Source: Cryptomeria japonica (Eukaryota > Streptophyta > Pinopsida > Cupressales > Cupressaceae). Taken from it: a stretch of 64,000 nucleotides of DNA. The notes under the pieces were generated by a model, which was not told the origin of the DNA, did not search any database, and worked only from the letters and a program-made list of their open reading frames with translations. This document shows positions 11,005 to 22,228 of this stretch, piece after piece (position 1 is the stretch's first letter; the number at the start of each line of letters is the position of its first letter). The stretch is taken from positions 407,928,889 to 407,992,888 of the forward strand of contig NC_081408.1 of the NCBI RefSeq assembly GCF_030272615.1. The letters run 5' to 3'. A program made the translations under genes and the position numbers.

Positions 11005-12466
11005 TGTATGCGCGAAAATGCAATGACCAAAATGAATAAATCGAATTCAAAAGACCCACACACCAATGAGACTCTTGGTGCAAGTATATGAACTAATTTA
11101 ATTAGTTCAACTTCCCAAGGGGTGTCCCATTGTTCTCTATCCCACGGGATCCCTAAAGCAAATGTTTTTCTCTCAGATCATTGAGCAAATGACTTAGGAA
11201 TGACAACACCAAGAACGAGTGATATTTGATCTATATGCATGAATGCATTTCTAAGATCTATATGATGTGTTAAAACTATGATGATTAATTTTAAGATGAA
11301 GATAATGATATGATAAAGATTAACCAACTATCATAACATGATATACTAGCCTAACGTGAATATTCTATGATATGAAAATACCTTTAAATGCTATGATGAT
11401 GTTTTAACAAAGAGAGGCTAAAATGCTTAGTAAATTAGACTATAATGTAGATGCATGAAACTTGGATATTATTGAAAATGAGGAATGAGAGCTCTATTTA
11501 TAGGAAAAATAGGGCAATGGATGGTTAAGATTGAATAATCTTAACAAGGGCTAGGATTGAAAGTTAATCAATCCATGTTTACAATTTTCACCAATCAAAT
11601 GGTGACAATTGTCAACAAGAGGTTGCTTGAGAGGATATGCAAGAAGCATTAAATGCCTAAGAAGACGTGAAGGTTACCTTAGGAGGTAAGGGTTAAGATT
11701 AGGTTAGAGTTATCCAATGGATAAAGCTTTTACCCAAGGGATAAACTCTTGTGAAAGGGTTAATAGGATAACCAAGGTTAAAGCCATGAATGCTTAATGA
11801 GACCCTTGAGTCAAAAGGATAGTTAAGTTAGAGGAAAGTCTCTAACCAAAGGTCAAATATGAGTTAACCATAAATGGTTGTGTAAGAGCCTTTAATGGTT
11901 TGGAAGACTTTAGAGGTTAACCATTTGAAGACACAAAACCTTTAATGGTTATTGAAGACTTTGGAGCCTTTGAGAAGTTACTTCCCTTTGCTTAGGAATG
12001 TGACAATTATTAGAAGATGAATTAGGCTAAATTGGAAGTGATTAGAAGAATCTAGAAGGGGTTTAGGAGGCAAATGGGAGATGTAGGAAAATGCAAGTGG
12101 ATGAGGGAAAAGGATTTTAATTAAAATAAAATTACTTTATTTTAACTAAAATATATGCAACTTGCATAAATACAAGTGGGGGGATTTTAATAAATAAATT
12201 AGATTTATTTATTTGCAAGGATCAATTTAATTAAATGTAAATTTAATTAAAAGGGGAGAAAGGGGAATTAATTAAATAAAGTGATTTATTTAATTAAAGG
12301 CTAGAAAAGGTTTAGGTGAATTTAATTAAATAAATTGAGTAATTCAATTAATCAAATAGATGAAAATGAAAAAATTAATTAAATAAAATTTAATGAATAG
12401 GAGGAATGGGGTTAAAATAAATATTAAATATTTATTTAGGAAAGTGCTCATATTTATACGTCTACA
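11005..12466 (-). repeat. Gypsy1 5' LTR (about 1.46 kb)
   Basis: In element sense it begins TGTAGACG at 12466 and ends GCGCATACA at 11005, a TGTA...TACA-type end pair. It lies next to the PBS and has AT-rich U3 sequence with many taattaaat runs. The start resembles those of the related LTRs at 51453 (TGTATACACC, minus) and 58230 (TGTAGACACC, plus). The partner LTR is outside the window. Confidence 0.75.
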
Positions 12467-13579
12467 ACAATTAAGCAAAAATATAATCCACAAAACATTT
12501 ACCAACCATCCACAAAAGATAACACCAGGATTTGTACGTGGAAAACCCGGTAAAGGGAAAAACCACAGTGGGAAGCCTACCCACAATCAGATAATACTTT
12601 TGCAGTAAGTATGTGATTACATAAAGAGGCGCTTGCACATGCAGGAAGGTCAACAGCCTAGAGCGCACTACTCATCACAATTGGAGCCTCACTGAATACA
12701 ACATAAATCCAGACTACAATCCGAAAAGAAGAGTGAACTGCAAGAATAGCGTCTTCTATGCCTGAATACAGTTTCGGTTAAGCTCAGTACCAGAGGGCTT
12801 AAACATCTTTAACCAACCCAATTCTATCACCTATGATCAACCAAAACCTATGCATATGATTACAACCTTATTCACAAACAGATAAACCTATATCCCAAAA
12901 ACCCATATGCCCATGAATATCCCCCGTGATCTACAAAGAGATCTTACATCATATTTACCAACCCGGGACCTAAACAATTAGGTCGGCCACCTAAAAGATA
13001 ATACAATAAATTCATAACATAAACCCGAAATCCAATGATCAACCAAGTCGGTCTAAGACTGAAACAACATAATCCAGTCAATACATCCAGCCGGTAACGC
13101 ATGGGGATCATCCACCACGTTACATAAACCGGTCCATAACCTAGCCGAATAAGATAGCATTAGGTCCAAACCCAAATCCAACACCATTGATCAATAGGAA
13201 CACGAACAAGATAACCACCGGCATCTTGAAAGCCATCTAGAAGTCGCGTCAACACCACTTATCACGTGCATCAAAATATTTCAACAAAGCTCTGCCGGTA
13301 GAACCCTTACCGGTGACCAAAAGGCTTACTAGAACAAATGATAGCTCCTGAGTCATCAAATCCCGAACCAACTGATCGTGATACACATCTGAATAGCATG
13401 AATGACATATCCAAACCAATTCCACAAACTGAAGCATATCGGAGCATACCAAATCAATATCATAATCCAACCACTCTATCGGAACCTACCGGAAACCAGT
13501 AAACAACCAAAATAGTCGATGTTGTCATCAATGACAAAACATCAATGCAACACATAATCAATTCCTCCAATTGCCAGCA
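12467..13579 (-). repeat. Copia 3' LTR, truncated
   Basis: It aligns by eye with the 5' LTR from about 18379 onward: shared 'aatataatccacaaaaca', 'ggaaaacccggtaaaggg', and the end 'caattgcca(g/a)ca'. It ends at 13579, directly against a polypurine tract. The first about 145 bp of the 5' LTR (from TGTTAGATAG) have no match here. Instead, Gypsy1's LTR begins at 12466, as expected for an insertion that split this LTR. Confidence 0.8.
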
Positions 13580-13900
13580 ATCTCCCCCTTTGGCATTGAT
13601 AGCAACACTAGACGTGAAAAACATCCAAGTGCCAAGAAATGCCAAACAAGTCTCCCCCAAAGAAAGACAGCCAACAATCTCCCATAAGATGATATTACAA
13701 TGAAGTTAACAAACTCCCCCTGTGAATGATATCCTTGTTAAGCTCTGATCTCTCCCCTTTGACTAATATTCTATTAAGCTTTGTTTTTCACATATATCTC
13801 TCCCCCTTTGACATCAATGTCAAAATCTGACATGAACATCAAAGAAAAAAATCATAAATCTACTAAACCACACAGCCAACTACTCCCCCTGAGTAGTAGC
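13580..13900 (-). promoter_or_regulatory. Copia polypurine tract and repeated PPT-like motifs
   Basis: The tract next to the 3' LTR reads on the plus strand 'atctccccctttggc' (AAAGGGGGAGAT in element sense) and would prime plus-strand DNA. Similar CTCCCCC words follow near 13651, 13714, 13750, 13800 and 13881. Multiple PPT-like copies upstream of the 3' LTR are described for Sireviruses. Only the first has the right position to be the working tract. Confidence 0.6.
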
Positions 13901-14066
13901 ACCAACACATCAATCCGGAATGAATAGTAGCTCTGTAAATGCATACCAGACTGATGCCAATCAGCATCACTCAGGTCTCTACCGGAGGGGCAAAAACCCC
14001 CAATCTATCTCTGAAGTACTCAAATGATTCCTTAGGTAAAGGTTTAGTGAAGATATCTATAATCTA

Positions 14067-14485
14067 TTATTTAGTGTTCACATAAACCAGTCTGACTTCA
14101 TTTGCTTCCACCTTCTCCTTCAAAAATATGTACTTGATAGATATGTGTTTTGTCTTAGAATGAAATACCGAATTCTTTGATATGTCAATAGCAGCAAAGT
14201 TATCACAGTGAATAACTACCGGTTCATTATAGTCCACCTGTATATCCTTCAATATTTTTTTCATCCATAGAACTTGTGTACAGTTAGTAGCAGCAGCAAC
14301 ATACTCAGCTTCAGCAGTAGATAAAGAGGTACATGATTGCTTCTTGTTGATCCATGAAACAAGTTTCTTTCCAAGAAAGAAAGCTCCACCGGATGTGCTC
14401 TTCTAGCCATCAGCATCTCCAGGCCAATCAACATCTGTATATGCACATAGTGTAAAATCATCATTTTTAGGATACCACAAACCAT
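14067..14485 (-). pseudogene. Copia RNase H
   Basis: This is the C-terminal domain of the copia polyprotein. Visible are CAYTDVDWPGD (first Asp) at the end of the RT frame, then in another frame SAEAEYVAAAT-like sequence near 14290, and VLWMKKILKDI / VIHCDNFAAIDISKN / FHSKTKHISIKYIFLKEKV (14067-14264), the usual D-N and H-x-KTKHI-I blocks. A stop at 14403 and frame changes separate it from RT. Confidence 0.85.
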
Positions 14486-15464
14486 GTTTAGTTGTTCCTT
14501 GCAAATACCTGAAAATCCTTTTCATCGCACTCTCATGATTCTTTCTAGGATCACTATGATATCTTGATACAATACAAACTGCATTCATTATATCTAATCT
14601 AGTCTGAGTCAGATATAACAAACCTCCAATCATAGACTTGTACCTTGTAGGATTTATCAGTGCTGATGCATCTATCTTAGTCAATTTCTCACTTGTAACC
14701 ATAGGTGTACCAACCAGTTTAGAATTTTCCATACCAAATTTCCTCAACAACTCCCTAGCATACTTAGTTTGACAGATGAAAATACCTTTATCGGTCTGAG
14801 TAATCTGCAAATCTAAGAAAAATTTCATCTCCCCAATCATAGACATCTCAAATTCATTCTGCATATTATCAAAGAATTCCATACATAACTTATCCTCACC
14901 TCCAAAAATGATATTATCAACAAAGACTTCAACAATCAATATGTCATCATCAATGATCTTATAATATAAATTACTGTCAGCATTACCTTTAGTGAAACCA
15001 ATCTTCAAAAAATATTTATCCAATCTTGCACACCAAGCTCTAGAGGCTTGTTTCAATCCATATAAAGCTTTTCTTAACCTACAAACCATGTTTTTGTCAT
15101 CTGAAAGTGAAAATCCATCAGTTTGCTCAATGTAAACTTCCTCTTCAAGATCTCCATTCAGAAATGCACACTTAACATCCATCTGATGAACCTTGTAGTT
15201 CTTGTGGGCAGCATAAGCAAGAAATAATCTCACAGCTTCAATCCTAGCTACCAGAGCAAAAGTCTCATCATAATCAATTCATTCCTTCTGAGAATATCCT
15301 TTACAAACCAATCTAGCCTTATTCCTCACAACTTGTCCATCTTCATTCAATTTATTCCTAAAAACCCATTTAGACCCAATAACATTCTTATTTTTAGGCT
15401 GGGGAACTAAAGTCCATGTATTATTCTTTTCTAAAAGATCCAATTCCTCTTCCATAGCTTTCAT
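14486..15464 (-). pseudogene. Copia reverse transcriptase
   Basis: The RVT_2-type RT begins around MKAMEEELDLLEKNNTWTLV (15464) and continues with GSKWVFRNK and NKARLVCKGYSQKE. A stop at 15279 follows, then QMDVKCAFLNGDLEEEVYIEQ, RLRKALYGLKQASRAWC, and the catalytic box FVDNIIFGG (about 14914-14925), where the usual YVDD has become FVDN. GLLYLTQTRLDIMNAVCIVSRY and MKRIFRYLQGT follow. Loss of the second catalytic Asp and the stop predict no activity. Confidence 0.9.
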
Positions 15465-15761
15465 CCAACATTCATCTTTACATGCTTCAATTACTGATGC
15501 CGGTTCAATTTGAGAAATTTAACATACCTCGTCAACTACCAACCTTCTTCTTGTCATCACTCATTTATTCTTGTCTCCAATGATTTGATCTTCTGAATGA
15601 TTCAACCTAACATACTTAGGAGTTTTTTGATTTTATGTTCCTCTGCTTTAATCTTTAGTTACTGTTGAATTTTCTAATACTATCAGAGTAACCGGTTCAA
15701 CATTTTATTCTGGTATAGATGCAACCAATTCAGTTATGATCATTTCCATTGTCGGTTCCCT
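15465..15761 (-). other. Copia integrase-RT spacer
   Basis: A hypervariable linker between integrase and RT. It is AT-rich with stops, and no motif is recognised. Confidence 0.5.
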
Positions 15762-16836
15762 CTAATAAATTCTGATTTGACTTTTGTTCAGCTCATACAC
15801 CTTGACATCAGTGCTCTCCACAATTTTCTGCAATCTTTTGTTATAACATCTATATGCTTTTCTTTCATTAGAATAACCAAGAAATATCCCTTCATCACAT
15901 CTAGGATCAAACTTTCCAATGGAATCATCTCTTTTGATATAGCATTTACTACCAAAGATTCTAAAATACTTAATTGTAGCTTTATGACCAAACCATAACT
16001 CATAAGGTGTCTTACCAATGTCTCCTTTGATATGAACTATGTTGAATGTGTATATCACCATGCTCACAGCTTCTCTCCAGTAGATATGAGGCAGATTAGC
16101 TTCCATCATCATATTTCTAGTTGCATCCAAGATAGTTTTGGTCTTCCTTTCCATAGCACCATTCTACTGAGGTGCAGATAATTGTCTCCTTATCCCATTC
16201 TTTTCACAATAACTGTTATATTCACCGAATGTGAATTCTCCACCCTGATCATACCTTAAGCATTTAATCTTCAATCTTGTCTCTGTCTCAACTTTATCTT
16301 TAAGGATTTTAAACTTTTCAAATGCTTCAGATTTCTCCCTTAGAAAAGTAAGTCACATCATTCTAGAATAGTCATCAATTATTAGCATAAAATATCTATC
16401 ACCCTAAAAACTCTTGATTATAGCAGGACCACACAAACCAGTATGAATAAGATCAAGAACATCATTAGATTTGTCTTGTATACTCTTAAAATAAGTTCTG
16501 ACTTACTTTCCCATTTGACATTCCTTACATACCAAATTATAGGGCTTCACAATCTTAGGTATATCTGTAACTGCCTTAGTAGAACTGATCTAGTTTACAA
16601 TGTAATCAAAATTCACATGACACAACCTCTTATGCCATAGCCAACTCTCATCAATTTGTGCAACCAAACATGTCTTCTCACCGGAGTTCAAATGAAAGAT
16701 GTTACCTTTAGTCTAAGTATCGGTTGCAATCTCCAATTCATATCTGTTGATAATCTTGCATTTTCCATCCTTGAATTGTAACTGAAATTCCTTATCCACC
16801 AACTGTCCTACACTCAAAAAATTATGTCTTAAACAT
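15762..16836 (-). pseudogene. Copia integrase
   Basis: The best-preserved part is 15762-16154: LPHIYWREAVSMVIYTFN, KTPYELWFGHK, RIFGSKCYIKRD and IFLGYSNERKAYRCYN, the typical C-terminal half of copia integrase. The catalytic core upstream (16160-16700) is split by stops but still shows the expected phrases on the minus strand, for example a GLCG-like stretch and a CSQYGAEF-like stretch. A gag-pre-integrase segment near 16740-16836 links it to protease. Confidence 0.8.
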
Positions 16837-17160
16837 TCAACATAATAAAACATTATCAGTATAATGTTTACCATCCAATGATATAGTTCCTCTTCCCTTG
16901 ATCATGCATGCTTTGTCATCTCCAAATCTAACTAGGCCGCCATCAAATTCTTGCAAAGATAGAAACTTCCTTTTATCTCCAGTCATATGATGTGAACATC
17001 CACTGTCTATCATGCATTCATCCTTGTCTTCAACTTTAGCAGCAAGGGCCTTTTCTTCAGGTACTGGATCATCTTCCTTGATAGCCAAGAATACCCATTT
17101 TTTTCCATTGTCAGATCCACTAGCTGAATCTTGTGTCAGTTCATCATCAGAATCAGTCAC
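16837..17160 (-). pseudogene. Copia aspartic protease
   Basis: ECMIDSGCSHHMTGDKRKF contains the D-S-G active site and the downstream His pair usual in copia protease. It is followed by VRFGDDKACMIKGRGTISL. The preceding part is acidic (SDDELTQDSASGSDNGKKW). This segment is open over 107 codons, but gag and RT around it are broken. Confidence 0.85.
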
Positions 17161-17289
17161 ACCTTCCTCATCCGCATAGTAGCATGATTTGTCTTTGTTC
17201 CTCTTGTAATTATGCTTGTTCTGGTAATCATGGTTAGGCCTAAAAGATCTTCTAGCTATTTCCTAAAATCTTGAATTCCTTTTAGGACA

Positions 17290-18177
17290 TCTAGAAGCAA
17301 AATGACCTATCTTATTACATGTGAAACATTTAAAAGGTGATTTTCTTTCATACTTACTTTATGTCAGACCTTTAGGTACTCTTCTAGCAAATAGGGCTTC
17401 AAGTTGCTCAAACTCTTCATCTTCTTTCTTTATTTCCTCTTGTTCTTTAGCATATAAGGCTTTCCAATCACTCTTGCTGGTAGATGATGTAGATGCATGA
17501 AAAGAAGGTTCAGATTTTGCAACTCCAGAAGAACCAAATTCCTCAAGCTCAAAAGCAGATAACTTTCCAACCAAGGTATCTCTATTAACAGAGGTGTTTC
17601 CCATTGTTCTCAACTCATTCATTGCAGTAGCCTTCATCTTATAAGTCGATAGAAAATCTCTCAATACTTTAGAAACTATTTCATCTTCGCTCAGAGATCC
17701 ACCATAGCACTGAATTCCCAAAACAATTTCATTAACTCTCTCCATAAAAGCAATAATCATTTCATCTTCTTTCATCTTCAGGTTCTTATATCTCACCCGG
17801 TAACCATCAAGTTTAGCAATTTTAACAGTAGGGTCACCCTCATTCGGAGTCTCCAATTTATCCCATATAGCCTTTGCAGTTGGTTTGTCGGTTAGTCCCA
17901 TAATCTGTTGATTAGAAAGTGCACACAAAAGGGCTTCTCTAGCTCTACAATCATTTTCAATGTCCTTATCCAAGCCTGTCGAAGGAGGATTGCCAAATGT
18001 CGGATTATGACATATATATCCTTTCTCAGTGATCTCCCAAATCTCCTTGCCAAGAAATCTCAGATGAGTCTTCATCTGAATCTTTCATACTCTATAATTT
18101 GTTCCATCAAGCCTAGGAATTTCTCTCCGAAAAACAGTTGCAGATGAACTTGATGAACTTGAACTATTAGATGTCAT
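17290..18177 (-). pseudogene. Copia gag with CCHC zinc knuckle
   Basis: The start codon is at 18177-18175, followed by a Ser-rich N-terminus (MTSNSSSSSSS) and FRREIPRLDGTNYRV. A TGA replaces the next, normally Trp, codon. The frame is then open from MKTHLRFLGKEIW (18075) to 17359: KAIWDKLETPNEGD, YKNLKMKEDEMIIAFMERV, LSEDEIVSKVLRDFLSTY. The zinc knuckle FKCFTCNKIGHFASRCPK (C-x2-C-x4-H-x4-C) lies at about 17285-17340, after a stop. Gag packages the element RNA. Confidence 0.88.
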
Positions 18178-18202
18178 AGGATCTTCCTCAAGCAGTTAAT
18201 TT

Positions 18203-18231
18203 TTTGCAGAGAGGACCAAGCTCTAATGTCA
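18203..18231 (-). promoter_or_regulatory. Copia primer-binding site, decayed tRNA-iMet type
   Basis: Minus strand next to the 5' LTR reads TTGACATTAGAGCTTGGTCC, alignable with the usual TTGGTATCAGAGCTTGGT of initiator-tRNA-primed copia elements, with several changes. Confidence 0.55.
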
Positions 18232-18233
18232 AT

Positions 18234-19464
18234 TGTTAGATAGCTCAGATAACCGATGAACAACTGAGAGGGGGGGGTGAATCAGTTGTTAACAGATTAT
18301 AGAACTTTAAGCATTAAAACCTTATTACCGAAATACATAAACCAAATACCAAAATAGAAGATATAAAAGTTAGGCACAAATATAATCCACAAAACATTTA
18401 CCAGGTTATCCACAAAACATAACACCAAGATTTGTACATGGAAAACCCGGTAAAGGGAAAAACCACGATGGGAAGCCTACCCATAGTCAGATAATACTTA
18501 TGCAGTAAGTGTGTGATTACATAAAGAGGCACATGCACATGCAAGAAGGCCAACAGCCTAGAGGGCACTACTCATCAAAAAAGGAGCCTCACTAACTACA
18601 AAATAAATCTAGACTACAATCCGGAAAGAAGAGTGAACTGTAAGAATAGCATCTCCTATGCCTGAATACAGTCCTGATTAAGTTCAGTATCGGATGTCTT
18701 AAACCTCTTTCACCAATCCAATTTGATCACCTATGATCAACCAAAACCTTTGCATATGATTACAACCTTATTCGCACACAAATAAACCTATATCCCAAAA
18801 ACCCATATGCCCATGAATATCCCCCATGATCTACAAAGAGATCTTACATCATATTTATACCAACCCAGGACCTAAACAATAGGTCGGCCACCTAAAAGAT
18901 AATACAATAAATTCATAACATAAACCTGCAATCCAATGATCAACCAAGTCGGCCTAAGACCGAAACAACGTAATCCAATCAATAGATCCAACTGGTAACG
19001 CATTGGGATCATCCACCAACACGTTACATAAACCAGTCCATAACCTAGCCGAATAAGATAGCATTAGGTCCGGACCCAAATCCAACACCACCGATAAACA
19101 GAAACACGAACAAGATAACCACCAACATCCTGAAAGCCATCTAGAAGTCACGCCAACACCACTTATCACGTGCATCAAAATATCTTCAACAAAGCTTTGT
19201 CGATAGAACCCTTACCGGTGACCAAAAGGCTTACTAGAACAAATGATAGCTCTCGAGTCATCAAATCTCAAACCAACTGATTATGATACACATCTAAATA
19301 GCATGAGTAACAGATCCAAACCAATTCCACAAATCAAAGCATACCGGATCAATATCATAATCCAACCATTCTACCGGAAACCGGTAAACAACCAAAACAG
19401 TCGGTGTTGCCATCAATGACAAAACATCAATGCAACACATAATCAATTCCTACAATTGCCAACA
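18234..19464 (-). repeat. Copia 5' LTR (1231 bp)
   Basis: In plus-strand writing it runs from TGTTAGATAG to TTGCCAACA. It sits directly beside the PBS and matches the 3' LTR 12467-13579 over its shared length. It contains a G8 run at about 18272 and recurrent CCGGTA words. The bases just outside, CATAC (19465-19469), are the predicted target duplication. Confidence 0.85.
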
Positions 19465-21350
19465 CATACCACTATCATTTTAGCTTGATTGCTAAATATG
19501 AGGCACTTAATACCAAGTTGTGGGTTGACAATTCCCTCTAAGTTAGATCTATAGATATGCATGGTAACTCCCAACTTGTGGCTAGACAACCAATGAGTGA
19601 TTATAAACCCACAAAAGTAAAATTAGCACAATACCACGAGTTAGCATTGCAATTGCTTGATGAGTTCATTATTAATGACATCACAAGGAAAGACAATTGA
19701 CATGTCAACACCATGGCTAGCATTTCTACCTTGATGAGCATGGATGTGGATGGTCCTCACTTCACATTGGTTAGACTAAAGCAACTTGCTATTCATAATA
19801 TATTTTGCATGGTTCACTAGTTCCACAATAAATACATATACATAGATTAAAAGACAATCTTGCCACCATGTTCTAAGAATATCCAAATTCATAGTTATAA
19901 ATCAATTGCTAAACATTTACTAATTATGAGGGTCTTTTACCAACGAGGTTTTAATATTTATTACTTTGATGTCCTAATGACAATGAAAATACCATTGCCT
20001 TCCAAGATGTTGACAGCAAAATATGTGTAGGTCAAGGGATGACCCTTTGGTGAAATGGTGAGGCTTCTTGCCTATAGTGCCTACAACCTAAGTTCAAACC
20101 CCACGGGTTCGTCTCTACCATGTTAAAAATGGAGCACCCTTACTTTGGGGAGAAACTTGGAGAAATAGTGGGGCTTTTTGCCTATAGTGCTTACATCCTT
20201 AGTTCAAACCATTAGTTTTTAAGCCTGCACGAGTAGCGGAGTTGGCTTGGGTTGTGGGTTTACTCCCCATTGGTCTTGGGTTCGAGTCCAAGGCCCAGAC
20301 TCACCCGATGCACCTGGCTTGCAGACGGCTTGTTACATCCCTAGTGGACTAGTCTCACCCCTTCTTGTCCCCAACTTGGCAATATGTAAGCCCGAGGTAA
20401 GGCGGGTTGGGCGTTGGGCTAGGTCGCGAGGATACCACTAGAGTTTTAAAAAAAACACATGTGTAGGTCATGCTAGTGCAAAATTATTGGTACAAAACAT
20501 ATTACACATAAGTTACTATTAAAACAAAATGGAAAAAAAATTCATGTAACTTTGTGCAAAAATGAATCACGTGCCAAAGACATAATAACCTAAAACATGC
20601 ACCTATCCATGAACTCCTTCCCTATGCATTACCATGGACATTTTAGACTGGGGGATTTGATTTCATGAGTGAAATGTGCAATGGCATCTTCCAAAGGGCA
20701 TCCGTTCATCATTACTAGCACAATCTATTTTACAAAAAGAATCAAAGTTATGCCATTAAAAATCACAATGATTACCAATATCTCAAATTTAATTATCAAT
20801 AACCTTATTTTCAAATTCAACCTCTCATCCACTAATGTAATTGATGATGCCACATTATTTAGAGCAAAGAGGCAAAGAAAAAATTTTAAGGATTCAACAA
20901 ACAAAAAAGGTTCACCACACCATACTATCCACGAAGAAATGAACAAGTTGAAGCAACTAATAAGACTATAGAGAATATCTTAAGAAAAACAATGGATAAA
21001 CATAATACCAAGTAGCCTACACAACGTGTCCCTGTGTTGTGGGTATTTGTACTAACATGTGCATTCCTACTAGGTTTGCACCTAATTTTTTAGTCTATGG
21101 TAGAAAGTCCATAATGCCTCATGAACTTGAGATCCCATGACTACGTGTTTCCCTCTGTGATTTCATCGTTGATTATCTATATTGGCAACACCACTTACCA
21201 AATCTTGAGATTCTTGATGAAAGTAGAGTAAATGTATTAGCACCACCTATGCATACACCAAAGACAACTAAAAAACACATAAGGGAATCGTGCAATGCAA
21301 ATTTCAATAATAAGATGTGCAAATTCAAATAATCCTTATGTAAAACAAAA
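19465..21350 (+). pseudogene. Relic of a Tat-type gypsy element: second RNase H and integrase
   Basis: On the plus strand, heavily mutated frames give AKYEAL, HGNSQLVARQPMSDYKP and LAQYHELALQLLDEF (about 19490-19690), matching an archaeal-type RNase H with the second Asp changed (GNSQ). After the nested SINE come the integrase core SSKGHPFIITSTIYFTK (20690-20740), NKTIENILRKT (about 20970) and MPHELEIP, then WQHHLPNLEILDESRVN (to about 21240), the usual C-terminal gypsy integrase phrases. No frame is open for long. It is older than the copia element that abuts it at 19464. Confidence 0.7.
20023..20470 (+). mobile_element. Composite tRNA-derived SINE with three pol III-like heads
   Basis: A 424-bp insertion (20035-20458) is bounded by a perfect 12-bp direct repeat ATGTGTAGGTCA at 20023-20034 and 20459-20470 and ends with an A-rich tail. 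Inside, box-B words lie at 20092-20100 and 20202-20210 (GTTCAAACC, exactly 110 bp apart, in two diverged copies of one unit) and at 20279-20289 (GGTTCGAGTCC). Box-A-like words lie at about 20048, 20158 and 20234-20245 (TAGCGGAGTTGG). It encodes no protein; it would be mobilised by a LINE. It interrupts the gypsy relic between its RNase H and integrase. Confidence 0.75.
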
Positions 21351-22190
21351 CTTTAAAGCAAATTTGGACTTGATCTACATGTGTTTGAAACAAACTACTA
21401 TCGACCGCTTTACAAGTGCAAAATACAAACTACTATCAACTGCTTTACAAGTGCAAGATAGGGCAACCATTCATTGATCATCTTTCTTATGGTCATTTTA
21501 TCTTATGAGTTTCATTATGTTATTTTGCCCATTTAGGATAAACCAACTTTTGATGTACCTCCATAGTTACATCTTATGTATTTGCACTTACACACTTATT
21601 TATCTCTTCAATTATTATTAATCGCCACACAATTTATTTAGCCTCCAAGGGCCATCTAACCTCATCACCTATTCAATTATACATCATTTATGATTCATTC
21701 CCGTTACACTCTTTATGTTATGTCTTGCCACAACACTTTGACCATGTGGGGGGGCAATTATTTCAAAATGTGCTCTTATAGTCACATTTACACCATTGCA
21801 CTCACACACCTTTACCATGTTATAAGAGCCAACCTACCACACTGAGCCACATCATGCATTAGGTCTTCCCTAGTACATTATGTACTAACCAAATTCGAAG
21901 AGTTGCATCAAGGACACCATAATGGTGAAAACCAAAATCGCACACTATCAAATATATATATTTAGCAAAAAATAAGAGAGACTACATTGATATGTTCGTG
22001 ACTTCTCTACCCCCTCGAGGCTGAAATATTGCCTCATTTTATACATGTAAACAAACTGATTTAAGCCTGATCGGAATCCCATTATTTAGCAAACAGTTCA
22101 ACTTCCTATTGTGTTATTGAAACAAAATGATTTGGAAGTTGTAAATAAGTTACAACCTCACCAAATGAAACTAAAAAACAAAAACATACG
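21351..22190. other. No gene seen
   Basis: About 840 bp of AT-rich sequence, G-poor on the plus strand, with no supported ORF or structured repeat. It may be more decayed gypsy sequence. Confidence 0.5.
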
Positions 22191-22228
22191 ATGCACCTGC
22201 ATCAAACTCCCAAGGGACAAAAACTTGT

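Larger units (their letters stand above)
1..12466 (-). mobile_element. Gypsy1: Tat-type Ty3/gypsy LTR retrotransposon, 3' end off the left edge
   Basis: A minus-strand element reads from its 5' LTR (11005-12466) through a primer-binding site (10981-11000), a long leader, gag, protease, RT, RNase H, a second RNase H and integrase, and leaves the window before its 3' LTR. The order PR-RT-RH-IN marks Ty3/gypsy. The extra RNase H between the normal one and integrase is the known hallmark of the Tat lineage. Every coding domain has frameshifts or stops, so the copy is inactive. The gap-free contact of its LTR with a truncated copia LTR at 12466/12467 suggests that it inserted into that LTR. A paralogue, Gypsy2, lies at 50447-58229. 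Confidence 0.9.
12467..19464 (-). mobile_element. Ty1/copia retrotransposon, probably Sirevirus-like, with truncated 3' LTR
   Basis: The minus-strand order 5' LTR, gag, protease, integrase, RT, RNase H, purine tracts, 3' LTR is diagnostic of Ty1/copia. The 5' LTR is complete (18234-19464). The 3' LTR (12467-13579) lacks the roughly 145 bp that would follow 12467. The LTRs are rich in CCGGTA-type words, and the 3' region repeats a polypurine-like motif about six times, both reported features of Sireviruses. Stops in gag and changes in RT show a dead copy. Confidence 0.9.

Noticed and set aside
13249-13660. Minus-strand ORFs in the copia 3' LTR
   Set aside because: They overlap the LTR and PPT and are not conserved as an open frame in the 5' LTR.
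20226-20300. Possible functional tRNA gene (good box A and box B)
   Set aside because: No cloverleaf with paired acceptor ends could be drawn, and it sits inside a longer unit with its own target duplication, so a SINE head is the better reading.
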